NCBI GenBank assembly: GCA_009760855.2
Contig: WPIO01000006.1
Location: forward strand, 7,012,501-7,076,500
Reading direction: 5' to 3'
Length of the DNA stretch: 64,000 bases
Source of the DNA: Cristatella mucedo
Lineage: Eukaryota > Bryozoa > Phylactolaemata > Cristatellidae
Position numbers and translations under genes: made by a program. Below the pieces are notes generated by a model, which searched no databases, had not been told where the DNA came from, and was given only the letters and a program-made list of their open reading frames with translations. This document shows, piece by piece, positions 10,701-25,700 of the stretch (position 1 is its first letter; each line of letters starts with the position of its first letter).

Positions 10701-13700
10701 TTTTTTTATTGTAATCATCGCCATCACTGACACATCTTGGAAGTTACAGAGGCGATGAGATAACGTCGACTGGTATCGTTTTCTCTTTAGGCAAGGGTGG
10801 TGCAAGTCGGCACACAGGTAGTACCCACTCCAATCCTGGTCAAGCCGACTCAGGTCATACTTCCCCTTCAATAACTAAGCAGCTCTAGCACCCATTCTCC
10901 AAGACCACATGCTATGGTAATGCTTATTCTTGTCATTCACTGATGCAAAGGCAACTGCACATTCTAAAACCTCCGCATGTCTAGTGAGCTTGACTCAGGA
11001 AGGATTCCAAGGACATTCTCGATGCAAATTCACTCCTATTAAATAAGCAAATGGGCCTAGGAGACCGAATCCAAATGACCCTAGGGGACAGAATCCAAAA
11101 GACATAAAACCTGGTCTTCCATGTCATGGACTAAGCAGACATTCTGGCAACTGATGCCAGCAAAGCAGGAAATTATCTCCAGCTTGGACAGGCCTGAAGA
11201 AAAATATGAACAGTAAAGAGAGATTATGGCCAAGAAGCAGAAATTCAATCAGAATTCAGTTCCTTTTTGTTAATGTGCATACGAATATGAAGGTGGCTAC
11301 ACATACAGGAAGATTGCTATTTTTCTGGCTGATAAAAGAAACAGGCAAAATGGCTAAATAGACTGCAAGTTGGGAGAAAGTGAAGACGAGTCAATCTACG
11401 AAGTGAGACTACGACGTGACACTATTTCCCTGCTATAAATACTTGCCTTAGTTGATACTACTATGTCCTCCACGTCAAGCCTTGACAGAACTAAACCAAA
11501 GGTAGACTTACTGTGATGGCCACAGCTCCACCCCCCAGCATCAGCTTTCTCTGCCTCTCCAATGCTGGGTTTTCGGATTCACAGGGGAATATTCGTGGTG
11601 GCATGATTTAGGCATCACAAGCAGGACATGGCACTGAGTAATGTGCAAATCTTTAACAGATATTGTTTCTGCATTCATATAAGGCAGAAACTGGTAAAGA
11701 TCTTGAGCTCGCAAATGTGCTGGTACTTATAAATCACATTCAAAAGTAAAAGGTTAAAGCTGGTGTTTACAGGCACACATGATATTAGCGGTAGACCCAG
11801 TAAGTTTGTCTTGTGCTAATGACAAAGTGACTTTGGACGAAAACCACATAAAACAAAATAAAAAGCTTGAAATATGACGAAGAGCTCGAACCTGAAACCT
11901 CGATGGTTCCTCTTGGGCCAAAACATGGTGATCATTTTCATTATTATTATTTTAATTGCAGCTGCCGGTTACTTTCTTTTGCAGGTAAAGCCGAGTCAAT
12001 TGAGTCAATCGAAAGCAACTGCAGATTACCAGTTAGCTACAGCAGAAGTCGATTGTGGGTTACATTTGTCATTGGTTAGCTTATCTTAAGTACTAACGAA
12101 GAGTTTTTTAAGGGATGTTTGCCTCGTGATTCAGAACTGGAGATTTTGCTTAAAAAATGGTGCCGCCCAGACTCCCGTGTCAGCTGCGAGTACAAAGGCA
12201 ATGGCCATTTGCAAAGCCTTGCCGGGCTGTAACTTAATTTTAACTAGCGAAAGCTCTACAGCTTCAGCAAATAATAATGTGTTTTGCTTCACAAACCAGA
12301 AGGTTAAATTGAGTCATTTTTAAACTCGTTTCACTTGGAAGAACTCCGAACGAACTTGCGCACAGAGCCTATAGGGTTCAGTGCAAAAAAAAAAAGGTTT
12401 AACCACTGGGAGCCTTTTTGTGACAATTTTTGAGCCTGCTTTGAGGGAGTGAAACCCACACGGTCACGTAGTCCGGGCACATGCCATCACAGCCGGCCTA
12501 CCGAGAGAGGACGACACACCGGACCGAGGAGAGGCTAAGGCGACATCCGGCTAGAGAACGGACACGCCGCAGCCTCGCGTAAGCTCACACCTGTCTGCCT
12601 TGAACAGACTGAACACTCGTTCGGTAAGTTCGTCGTCGGCAGTCGCTGCGCCATCCTGCAGCGGCACCTTCGATGTGAAGCGTATTTGCATGCGCGGCAG
12701 GTCCAGCTCGGTGAGGGCATCGTCCGGGTCGATCAGACGCAACGACTGCAAAGAACGTCGCACAGGTCATGCGCGCACGCGACAAGCGGCTGGGCAAGAG
12801 CCAAGGAAGCACGGGCTACGAGGCACGTCGGTTCGGAGCGGTAGCAGCGCTTGCTGCTGCTGCTATTGCTCCGAAGCACTATTGCTAGCACTTTGTCGAC
12901 TTGCAGGCGACTAAAGAGCCAGAGCCGCAGCCGAGCCATCGGCCATCTCGGGTTTAGAAAAAAAAGAGCGAGCCAGATATGATTGATCTGCCACAAAGAT
13001 GCCCGCACCGCACGCATGGCAGCCGCGGCGACGATACAACGGCCGGGCCCGCCGCAAGCGACCCAATCCAAGGTCGAGCAGCCGGGCGCTCGGCATGCTC
13101 AGATGCAGTGCGAGGGCGGTGGGGGCACGAATGGCCGTCACGGCAAGCGGCGCTTCGCAGAGCTTACGCCAGCGGCGATCCATCCCCGAGCCTGCATCGC
13201 TCTCACCTTGCTGTCCATCAGAAGCGCCCCATACAAGCTTTTTGACTTCCTGGGTGCCAGGGCGTCTGGAACAGCCAAACAACGGTGACGTCTGCACATC
13301 AGTTGGCCAAGGACGATGCGGGAACGCTCGACTGCACACGCTGCTCCTTGCTTGCGACTGCGAGCTGGCAAGCAGCAGCTGCTGCTCACCCGAGTCGTCG
13401 AAGGCTGCGGCGCGCTTCAGCAAGGGCAGGGACACGTCGATGGGCACTCGACACGCGGTCGGTATGGTGACAGTCTCGCCGTTGGCTGGATTGAAGCAGT
13501 CGATGCCAAACTCGTGGCGTATCTTGCTGCGAAGGAACTCCATCTTCTGCTGCTCGCCGTGCACGAGCATCACGTTGGCGGGCGAGCACTGGCGAATGAG
13601 CTGCATGATGCCCTTGGCATCAGCGTGCGCGCTGAACGACATGTACTGGACCGACAGCCTGACGTCGAGCTGCAGCAGATGGCAGGGCGGTCACTCGCGC

Positions 13701-16700
13701 GCACGAGCGAACGCACTCACTCGGCGGGCGGCGGCAACAAGCAAAAGACCGGCAGCTCCGCACGTGCAGTGGGTCGCCACGCAAGAACAGAAGAGACAGC
13801 AGTCGACGCGGATGCTGTGGGCGAGCAGCAGCAGCTGCTGCTGTGCTTCGATCAACCGAGAGAATGCTGCACAAAAAGGCCACAGCCACAAGCAATGCTG
13901 CGAGCACCCAGAGAGGTCGAGTAAGGCACAGCGGCGGCAGCACGCACCGTCTGCTTGTTCTCCAGCTCGATCTTCTTGGTTCCACTTAGGACCTTGTGTC
14001 CCACTGTTCCTTGAACGCAGTAGCCCGGCATGACGACCTGCAAAAAAACAGCAACATTGCAGGGGACAAAGTGATCCTCACCGCCCTGCTGCAGGAGCAT
14101 CGGGCTGCACTGGCGGAAGCAGCCAGGAATAGAACCAAAGAATAGAAGCAGACAGCACGCTACAGCAACAAACGCCACCAGAAGCTCATAATACACGTGC
14201 GGGGGCGCGGGAGGGGTGTGTGCAGTAGGAGCCGTCACGGGCCAACGACTATTGTCTCCATGCATCTACTCGGGTTCATTCCGTCTCTTCGAGGGCAGGT
14301 AAGAGCAGTAGGCAACAGCCCCGATGCAATTTTGGCAACTTGCAAAACAGATGGCTATAGCACGACAAAATGCGATCGCTGGGGCCGATAGGGCCTTCAG
14401 ACACACTTGCAGCGAATGCTATATACTAGCCGACGGGCCTGCAGCTGCAGTCAAGACAAGTTACCGGAGCACTCGGGCCCACGGTGATCGCCGAATGCAG
14501 CTGTTCCACTAAACTAAGACAGACTCGTATACTGAGAGGAGATTGACTGCTAGTGAAGAGCCTGCCTTCCTCCTGCAAGCCAAGCGATTGTCGTGATATT
14601 GTAGATTCAATGTCAGCATTACCATGGGCCGCTAAGGCACGAAAGCACTAAAAGACGGGCGCAAACGCCAACTCTAGCCGAAGCCTCCGTGGCTGAATGG
14701 CAAGAGCACAAGTCATCAATACCCAAGGTTTAAGCTCAGATGCTACCGAAAGCAAACACTTTTCTGCTCTTGGTCTCCCCAGACCTTTAGGTCCTATATA
14801 TGTAAAACCACAAAAGCATTCGGGGGTCTTCGGAAGCTGCTATGAAACGCATCTATCATGGGAGTTTTAGGTAAAAAACTACGATCTCAGCCGTCCATGT
14901 TAGCACATCAAGCAAAACAATAAAAGAGATGTCTGAATATTTATTGCACTATTCCAAACTCAAAATGCAGGAATAAAGGCCTGCTTGCCTTATTAGCCGT
15001 GCCCTATCAGACCAGACCCCGAGAAGAAAAAACGCCAGCTTTCATAATTTTCCAGGCTTCATGCAACTGGAATGCAAGAGTGCTACTGGGTTCCAAGACA
15101 ACCATATATCTCCATCGCAGGTATCATTCGATGCAATCGAAAGTAACCTTGGCTGAGTTAAGGCCCTGATCAAACACAAAGAGTTATCAGTCGTAAAGGA
15201 TTTTGCACCATGCAGTTAAAAGCTTACAATAACATGTCTGATTCAGCTTGAGTCTTCTATCTTGCAAGACAGAACAGTGTAGTATGTAGAGAGACATTGA
15301 ATTAGGGGGCTAACAGCATGTCAAACAATCATAGCAGAGTAAGATGCCACATCACATCGACAATTGTCTCAATGTCTCAATTCATGTTATTCATGTCTCA
15401 ATTCTAGTTATTGGAAGCAAATGCATCTGGCACGGAAAATAATCTCATATCACATAAAATCATAATCACATGAAATAGTCTCATAAAAATAAATCTGGCC
15501 TTTGTGAGTAAAAAGCAACGATGTCGAAACGATGATTCTTTTCAGCACAGACGCTTTTAGAAAGTGAAAATTTCGTTCAGAGGAGCAGCCTACAAAATGG
15601 CCTTATTTCTGGCTTGCCACGAGGAAAAACATAGAAGGTAAAATTACACCTCTTGCTATAATGCCATTTAAGGACCAGATAATAAATGGATTATTGCCTG
15701 ATTAAGTACCACTAAGAAAAGCGAGCGGTTGCACCATATAATAGCAATAACTTTGCCATTTGCATAGCAACCTAAGAAACCAACTCTCTTTTCATGCACT
15801 TTTTTTCCAATTGGATAGTGCTAACATATAGTGCCACAATGCATAAGCAACAGAGGGCAAATCACCGGGATCTAGCAAATGCTTCGAGGAACTGGAAGGT
15901 TAAAGCCTTTTTTAAACGTGGTCCAGGTCCAGCATGTCATGACGTCAGCTGGGAGTGAGTTCCAGACTTTGGGGGGCATACAAACCGAAGGCATATGGAC
16001 TCCTAAGAATAAGAGATTGATCGGGTGGTAAGATGCAATCTCTTATTCTTAAGAGTATTAGGAGTAGTAGGAGAGATCGGGTGGTAGGGTGCAAAGCCAG
16101 AATAGAAAGTGTTTCCAATACGTATTGTGGAGTACGAGAATGACGGGGGGGGGCCTATAAATGAGAGACAGAACCTTGAAGTCGATACATTGCTCGATGG
16201 GAAGTCAGTGCAGGTCAGTGAAAAGTGGCGTAATGTGACTGTTGCAATGCTTTCGACAGACAAAACTAGCTGCTGAGTTTTTCCCAAACGATAAGTGTCT
16301 CATTGCACAGGCCGGAAGACCTGCAAGAAGAGAGTGACAGAAGCCAAGATATGACGTCACAAATGCATGGATCTGCATAGCTGTATCCTTGTCTAAGCAG
16401 GTATACATTTTGCAATGGTACGTCGTTGACAGTAGGCAGACGACCGGTGCTGATGTGGTCGACTAATGAAATACCACTTTGGAACAGAACATCCAAATTT
16501 TGTTGAAACGATACAGAAATATGCTGGCAGAGCACATTTTGAGTACTAAGTTTTCAAAGTTCAAAGGAAATCTAGGTTTCACTATAACTAGTCAGACAAT
16601 TTTCGTGTATTTCAATTTGAGAAAGTTGAATGGTATCCGAATGCAAATTTCAGATAAACATGCTGCAACAGAGTTAGGAGAGCTCGACTTGTTGGTAGGC

Positions 16701-19700
16701 AGGGAAGAATCAAAGCACAGGTGATATCTACCTAAAATAAAATCCTATGCTGTGCTTGGCGATTACATAACCAAGAGGGGTTGTATAAATCCTAAAAAGA
16801 AATATAACCAGTATAGATCCCCGGGGTAATCTAATGTATAGGTTCTCCCAATGACCATTACCACTGACATTAATAAGTTCTGAAATCTCTAATTAAGAAA
16901 GGACCTAAACCCTTGTAACTCAGTGCCAGTGATGCCAAGGCAAGATAATAGGCACTCAAGAAGGACTTGATCAATACTATGAGATGCTGCTTTGAGATAT
17001 AAAAGTACTATCGGAGAGACTCCACTTTAGTCAGCATTCCTGGGGGAGTATAATTATATTGATGTCAATACATTATATTAAGGTCAAAACATCTGCAGCA
17101 GTGCTAACTCCGTGGAGTGATTACCTCTAAAACCTAACTGGAGTAATTACCTGCTAGGTTCGAGGTTTTGATGCAAAAGTTAAACCGCTCTGCCACTACA
17201 TATTCCAGTGCCTCTTATAGAAATGACAGCAGGGAGATTGGACAGAAGTTGTTGAAGTTCTGCTGGCCCAGCAAATGCCTTTTTGAAGGCTGCAGGGACA
17301 AGACCTGATGCTAAGGACTTTAATAATAATAATAATAATAATAATGCACTTGATAAAGCACCCTCGGAGAACCCAATCTCTTTCTAGGCACTGTAAAGGA
17401 AACACGATCGAATGGTGAGTGGTATTGTGCTTGATAAACGACACGAATAACATGGTTAGCGGTGACATGCACAGGGTCAGCATGCAAACGTGGTTAGTGG
17501 CAGTATGCACAGTGTCAGCAAGCATAAGCACACGAAGGACGAATCGAACGAAACACGAAAAATCAGAGACCCACTAAATACTGTCCTAAATAGGTGTGTT
17601 TTTAAGTTCTTTCTAAATGTGGTCAAGTCAGGGGATGTTCTGACGCAGGTCGAGAGTGAGTTCCAGGCTTTGGGAGCATACGAACTAAATGCACGGTCTC
17701 CAAAGGATTTGAGGTTCGTACGATGTATTGGTAAACTGTTGGATTCCGAAAAGCGGGTGGTACAATGCTTGGCCTGGTGGGGGAATAGATCTGAGAGATA
17801 GACTGGAGTCAAAGAATGAAGGGACCTAAAAGTGAGCGACAAAACCTTGAAGTCGATCCGTTGCTTGACTGGGAGCCAGTGCAGGTCGGCGAGAAGTAGC
17901 GTGATGAGGCAACTGCAACGCTCACTACAGACAAGCCTAGCTGCAGAGTTTTGCTCAAGCTGTAATCGCCTGATTGCACATGCCGGTAGGCCAGCAAGCA
18001 GTGAGTTACAGAAGCCAAGACGGGACGTCACAAATGCATGGACCAACTTAGACGTGGTATCCTTATCTAAACATGCCCGAATTTTGGCAATATTATGTAG
18101 CTGAAAGTAGGCAGACTTGATTGTGGTGGTGATGTGGTCGTCTAACGAAAGGTCACTTTGGAACACAATGCCCAGAGTTCGTGCAGATTCAACAGGAGAT
18201 ATGCTGGCAGAACCACTTTTGAGTGTCAGCCTTTCCAATTTCTGAATCACACTTGGTTTGGCCATAACTAGTACGTTATTTTCTCATCATTTTATTGAAG
18301 AAAATGTGCTGCTATCTATCAATCATATTAATTATGCAGGACAGTAGCAAATCTGTGTATCTCAGAAAAACAAGCTAGCAGTCTTCTTTGACTGGGTGAT
18401 GAGGTCATTAGTGACAGGCTTGAAGGTGGAAATATAGGTAAAGCAAGGAGTTGAAGGTGAGGAGTCCAGTGAGGATCCTGATGGAGCAAGACTGCCTTAG
18501 CAAGAACGGATTGGTACAACCAACAATAATCCTTGCTTGCCAGTCGGTGGACGAGCAGTCCTGGTCTTTTGGATACTTTCTCAAACTTTTGCTAAATAGT
18601 CTTAGCTAGTTTAATGTTGGCAGTAAACCATCGGGCATGAAGTAAACCATCTTGGTGGTGAAGCATAAAGTGTGGTTAGTCAGACAAGCAAAAACTCATC
18701 CAGATCATCGGCTATGGTCGTGTGGTAACACAGCAGCAAAAGGACTTCAAAGCAACTTAAAGGCAGATAACCTTCTAAAAAAGAGCAGGTCAAACTGGCA
18801 CTAAATCCAGGCAAGCAAAACTGCGTCAAGAAGGGTAAATTTGGGCTAGCATCGCATAGTCTAAGGCTTTCATGCCACTATTAAAGCTTCATACACTCAC
18901 ACGCAAAAGTATTTACCAGGTGAATTAGACATCGTCTACCCTCTCAAATGTCCCCCACAGACGTGGGTCGGCTTTTATATAAACCCAATTGTTTATATAA
19001 AAATGGACTCACTGTCAATGGCCGTGTATACGATAGCAGTTAGATTAAAAATGGCCTGAAATTACAACTTACTCTTAAAAATGCTGTAAGTTTAAAAATG
19101 CTGTAACTAGAGTTTTGACTTGCAGTTCGACTATTCTACTTGCAATCTAAACAGCTAACGATTTTTTTGGCTCATGCACTTGTGTGCAGGAGGGGAGTTA
19201 TTTTTGCCCTTTCTGGCCGAACCAATCGCGCGGAGCTTCTCCTACGGCGCTTATCTGCCACGGGAAAGACAAAGGAGCTAAATAGTGAAATCAAACACCA
19301 AATCGTCGCCTATCAGAAGACGAGTCATAGCAATGGGAAGGTGACAAGGAAGGTTCGTTTAAGGGAGGGATCTGTCAGGTACAGCCGAAGAAGTATTTTC
19401 AGTGTGGTAGCATGGGCATCTTACCACGATCCGGCCGCCCACGTTCGAAGACAAAAGAGAAATATTTTCGACAAAAAAAAGGAAACCGTCTGCTAAAACT
19501 GGCAGCACTGGGTCCAAAAATAGCACCACTTTGAGCTCTCTCCGAGACCTTAGAAGCTGCCGGTGGCAAGGCTGTATGTGTTGATACGGTTCGTAAAAGG
19601 CTTTAGGAGCACAGCATTTGCAGAAGAGTTTGTAAACGGAGGCCGTTAATTAACAAAGGACAACGAAAATGCCATCTGCAGTGGGCCCAAGAATACGCCC

Positions 19701-22700
19701 ACTTTACAGCTACCAACTGGAGCCGTTTTCAGTGGACCGATGTAAATAAATTCATTGTCCAAGGAGATGGCAAGCAGAGGACTTTCGTCAGTCGAAGAAA
19801 AGATGAAGAGTATCCTCAGGACTGCTTGCAGTCTACACTCAAGGAGGTGAAAGTGAGCTTGTTTGGTCTTGTTTTTCGGCTTCCGGCATAAGAACTCGAT
19901 ACCGAGTCAACGGCATTATGGGTAGAAAGTATTCATGGACATCGTAAAAAATGTTGACAGGCCCGATGCCAGAGCTTTTGTGGAGGAGGACTACGTTTGG
20001 CAAGTGGATAATGATCACAAGCATACTGAAATGGCAAAGAAGCAATTCTTTGCCGATTCAGGTGTCAGAGTCCTGAGTGGACCAAGCCGATCATCCGATC
20101 TCAACCCCATTGAGCATCTGTGGGACAGGTTGGAGCACTCACTTATGGCTGAGAACAGCATTTTGTCTTCCCCCGAGCAGCTGTTTGGTCAGTTTAAGCA
20201 GTAGTGGGACTACACTACTCCGGATGCTTGTCGAAAGCTGACTGAGTCAGTGCCCTAGCAAATACAGGAAGTCATAAAGAACAGGGATGGTCCGACCTTC
20301 TACCGATGTAAGTACCCATTAGTGCACGTATAACCTTAGTTCGGATAACGGAAAATATTAAAACGCCACATCGGCATGCTTTCAGTGCAGTTAGACGAAG
20401 AACGAGTCAATCAACTGATGGGATAGCAGCTTGGTGGTGGTACCTATTCATCTTTGTAAATACTTTTGCGTTTTTGAGTGTATCTCAATACAAACTAAAC
20501 AAAAGTCATATAACTTTTTTTTATAAAACCCTTTAATATCACGAAGCAGTGGGCTTGGTGGACCAAGCATGGGGGTGCTCCCAGAAGGAACTAGACACGG
20601 CTTGCACACAGGCTTTCATTTACTTACCATGTTTTTTTCGCTACTTGCCCAGCGCTTAAATATCTGCAGCGAGAGCCCAGCATGTAGCATCCCAGGTGTT
20701 GCAAACACGACCATCGGACCTGGGTTGTCGATGTAGTTTCTATCAAAGGGCTGCAAGAGAGTTTCGAATGATCACCATACGATTTCTGGACACAGCAACA
20801 CTACGTTTTGACAGTCTACATGCTAAACTGCCCATGGTAGCACTTGTACACACGTGTGCTTCTTGTCTTCTGTATATCTTGCAGGCATGTAAGACCACAT
20901 GAACATATAAGCACTACATAAAATTGCAGTTGGAGAATCACACGACTAAGGTAAACTATTCTCATGGTAGGATTCCAAAGCAGCTGAAGTGCATCAAGGT
21001 AAAGCTTGCACGCGCTTTGCAAAATCCTTTAGCCAATGTCTCAAAGTCCACTAGCATATTTCCACGGATTGCACTGAATAAAAAGAAGTGCAGATAAGTA
21101 TCCTTATCTAGCAAGCATTAATAATGATATTCATATTATTATTGATATTCATATTCATAATGATGCATTTCAAGCTAACACGGCCGCTACTCACACGAAC
21201 ATGCAGCCTGCTTCAGATAGTATTGTTTCTCGACAAGTAGTCGAAGGTCACAAACAAACGGACTTTACAATACACAGCTTTTCTAAGAAGCAGCACTACA
21301 GTCTGCATATAAAACCTATAGAATCCAAATGACCGCCAACAACTAAACTTACAAAAAAGGAACATATTCATCCATAAACATTCGTTGTAAACATAGATGC
21401 CGAAAATGTAAGCCGGGTCAATTATGCCACTACAAAACAGGATAGATCTGTCAGCTGCCTTCGACACCATTGATCGCAATGTTCTACTTGAACGATTGAG
21501 AACATCGATCGGACTGGCAGACGAAGCACTGGCGTGGTTTAAATCGTACTTGTTTGATCGTGTTAAATCCGTGTCGTGTGGGGATCAGGTCTCACACACG
21601 AGAAGGGTCACCTGTCGAGTCCCTCAAGGGTCTGTTCTCGGTCCCTTGCTGTTCTAGATATATACTCAACCTCTGGGAAAAGTTAATAAGGTCCATGAAA
21701 TAGGATATCACTTTTATGCTGACAATACTCAGCTGTATTTGTCATTCAAACCGTCAGAATTTGCAGCAGCAACTGATAAACTGAATGCCTGCCTTGCCGA
21801 CATTCGATCATGGATACCGGAAATCTTCTTGATACTAAATGATGATAAAACTGAACTGCTGCTCATAGGACACCCTAAGCGTGTGGCTGAATTAAAAGCC
21901 TTTGCTCTTCTAATAGGTGATGCTATTGTGCGACCATCACCACGTGCTCGAAATTTAACTGTCGTTTTCGACAGCTGCCTCAATTTTCAAAGCTTCATTC
22001 AGAAGACTGTGTCTACAGCTAGCCATCACGTCCGATCCCTATCTGAGAACGTCCGATCCCAATCTAAGATTAGGAGCTGTCTTCCACAGTGGCTTGTAAA
22101 ACATTTAACTAGCTCTTTAGTTCTGCCTCGGCTTGATTATTGTAATTCCCTTTTGGCTGGGCTGCCAAAGAAAGCAACTAGACCACTGCAGCTGACTATG
22201 AATATGGCTGCAAGCCTAGTCTTCAAGTCCCAGAGGTTTGACCAAGTGTCTCCTTTGCTAAAAGAGCAAGGATGGATGCCGGCTGAGCAACGGATACAGA
22301 GCAAAGTTCTTAAGCTGACCCACAAGGTACGCCACGGCTTGGCTCCTTCGTACCTAGCTGAACTGCTGCATCAGTTTCAGCTTGTTTGCGCCCTCAGGTC
22401 CTGTGTGGACAATAAATTAGCTGTTCCATTCCTCCACTTACAGACCGTTGGCGATAGAAGCTTTAGCTCTGCAGGTCCAAGACTGTGGAACTCGCTTCTA
22501 CAATTCTTAGGAAACGACAACTACTCTCCTACTGCCGACTATGGCTCATCCTTTTCAGCGGTCCTGAGCTGCTACTTCCATGCTACTCACTACCTCAACT
22601 GCTCTCCTGCCTCTGCTATGCTTTCCAAGTTCTCTTAGTTGCCTGAGACGAAGTTTGTTGGCTACCGAATGCGTACCGAAAGCAGCTTAAGTTGTGAGTG

Positions 22701-25700
22701 CGCTAGACAAACTTTCCTGAATAACACCCAGTGTTTATGACTTTGTGGAGTTACAGACAGAGATACATGACATTAGATTACATAGACAGTACCATGCACA
22801 ACGCTCACCTTGATATGCTTGAAATCAAACATATTCCGCTGAACAAAAGTATGTTTAATTTTCTGGTTTGTCCACGAAATGAATAACTTGTAATACTGAT
22901 TTGCCTAGAGGAAAAAAGCATTAAAAAAGTTGGGTTATGGCAGTTGAATTCATCCACGATCGGTATGAAAACATGAGTAATTGAGAAAAATGAGCATTGC
23001 AAACATTTAGATAGACAAATACCAAAAAAGACATGACAGGATAAGAGCGGAAACATACGGAACTGTAAAGCCTGCTGGTTATCGCAAAATTACTTATTGC
23101 TCCTGCATCACTTACTTTCTCTGTCATTCCTTGTGAGAAATATATAGGGACCTTGAGGTTCATGCGATCCCAATATGTTTCCAGCAGAATGCACAACTCT
23201 TGAGCACGACCAAGTGCAAATACGGGTATCAACACCTGCATAAAACAAATTGCGATTAGGTTTCAGACATTAACGAGTTGCTCAACACACTAATTAACTA
23301 CAACAAAGCCTACAGAAGCAGACGCACGGCGACATCAGGATACTATTTAAGTGCTATTAAGTTGGCAATACCGGCCGAGCCCTTTTCTGCACACAGTTAA
23401 AGAGATCTGCAAAGGCGGTCTATGTTTTGGACAAGCATGCATGGTCGAAAAATGACTAATCTTGAAGCTGGTGCCAGATAAGAACTAGTTACATACATAC
23501 TGCTTGCGCCTAATTAGTGGGGTTCAAGCTGGGAACTATGCCTAAAAGTAGGTAAGTTAATCGGCACCCACCCGAGGGTCCAGCTAAAACCAAACAGCTG
23601 AGAGAGGAAACAAACAAACCAGGCAGCAACACAGGTGACCAGAGGCCCTGAGACTTGAGCAAATTGACCAGAGGCAAACAGGCTTATAATAATAATAATA
23701 ATAATAATGCACTTGATAAAGCGCCCTCAGAGAACTTCATCTCTCTCTCTCTCTAGGCGCTTTACATTTGCTGCAAAGTGAAATGCAATTGAATGGTGAG
23801 TAAAATCATGCTTGAAAAACAAACAAAATGAATAATATGGTTAGGGGTGACATGCACAGGGTCAGCATGCAAATGTGGTTAGTGGCAGCATGCACAGTGT
23901 CAGCACGAATACCACTACAACCGACTTGTACCGTTAATGTTATGCATGCTTAATCATAGCAGAAGAAAACTGGTCACATCATGTATCACATGGGTGCGAC
24001 GAAATGACCGATGCCACAGGATAAACAATTATGCAGACTTCTTATACCAATAATCTTTTGGTAAGTTAAATCCATGCACGGCTATTCTGTTTTTTTTGTT
24101 GCTACGACCTGCTTCAGACTAATACATTTCTCGTGCAGAGGAAAAAGGAGGTGGGCAGAAGGTGGGCCCATCTAGTCACAATATAACCTTTATGCATCAC
24201 AACAATGCGAATCACGAAAACCTATGAATAACACACGATGCCAAATGTGCCAGCACTTTGTTCGAAATGTTTAAACACAAGCGGTAAGTCTGGCAGCCCT
24301 CTACTAACTGATGCAGTCAAAAATGTATAGCATATACTATGAAAATGAGCAAGAGGGCGCAAGAAGGAAAAAGGGAAAGAAATCAAAAGACGGAACAATA
24401 AAGAAAGCACGAATGGGCATCAGAGACTCAGAAAAAAAGAGAGGCAGACAGACAGTTCAAAACACGACGACTAGGGCACCCACACACAGAAACAAAACAA
24501 TTAATAGCTCTCTCCGAAGTGCAACAGCTAATGGAGAAAGCAAACCGGGAAATTAAGGTAGCAAAGCACTTGACTCCAGCTTGTTTATGTTTGATTATGA
24601 AAATAGGAGTGCTTCTTCACAGAAAGTAAGCACTGCTCACTGAGGAAAAAGTTTCAGTAGCCTCAAATTGTGGACCAAGAGTAAGGTGCTCACACATAAT
24701 GACAAGGGTCGCTTGCGGTTTCGAGCCCTAAGGCATATGCATAGCACATGGATAGTTCTTGCATTAGGGTGCTATACGAAAAGTTTTCTACTGATTTTGT
24801 TTGACAAACAAACTAGAATGAATCCCTCGACTGATCAAATGACTCAAGATGTAGATAATAGGAATACTCTGACTTCGTTGGTGTTAAAAGAAAGAGTGCA
24901 AAGTAGCATCAATTGCCGTCCAATATGAAATTCACGATCAAGCTTCAACAGAGGCATACATGGAGAGGTAGTTAACCAGTGTGCCAACACGTAGTTTTAC
25001 TATGAACAGTGAACAGCTCTATTGCTATGCGCAAAGAAAACAGAACCACATACTTCACTGAACTAGGAATTAAAAAACCTAGGACCAGCTGGATGACACT
25101 GGCAAGAGAGCATTTACACAACTACCCATCTTACCAAAATATGAAAATATTCTTACAAAGGTGGAATTTCAATTTCCTGAAAATAGCTCACTCTCACGAT
25201 GGCTGTCATATCTGCTATTGCTCCGTCTAGCAGAGCTGCACGTGACGTATAAACCCAGTCCAGTTTAACGTATAAACTCAGTCCAGTTTAACAAAATGTT
25301 GCCGAAACCCAATACTATAAGTGAACAAACTATGACACATAGTTCATACATCGAGGTCGGCCAACTAAGACAACTGATTTATGACAAGTATTGCCGCCTT
25401 AGCCATTAAGTGAAGCATTCGAAAGGCTAAAGCGTAACTAAGCTGTCTGTGCAGGTCAACTCCAAACAGTGCCATGGCTATCACAGATGATAAAGTGTAG
25501 TAACAGATAAAAGCACCTGCCTTTCCCCCTTTCTCAACGCAATCGTGAACTTTCTTGAGAAAGTCTCGTTCGCGACAGCGCTTGGAATCACGTATTGTTG
25601 TAGCATATGTTGACTCAGTGATGAGGAGATCAGGACGACACTTGTCAATCCAAGCTGCTCCCAGGTGTCTGTCAGGGGTCATGTTGTAGTCACCCTGTTC

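Noticed and set aside
11867-12089. Two overlapping plus-strand frames, one with a hydrophobic stretch ([20 protein letters not shown])
   Set aside because: It is within an INTS11 intron. The hydrophobic run comes from ATT-rich sequence. There is no homology, splice context or strong start.
12999-14033. 345-codon plus-strand open frame, among the longest in the window
   Set aside because: It is antisense to INTS11 coding exons 9-11 in a GC-rich region with few stops. Those exons match INTS11 and splice correctly.
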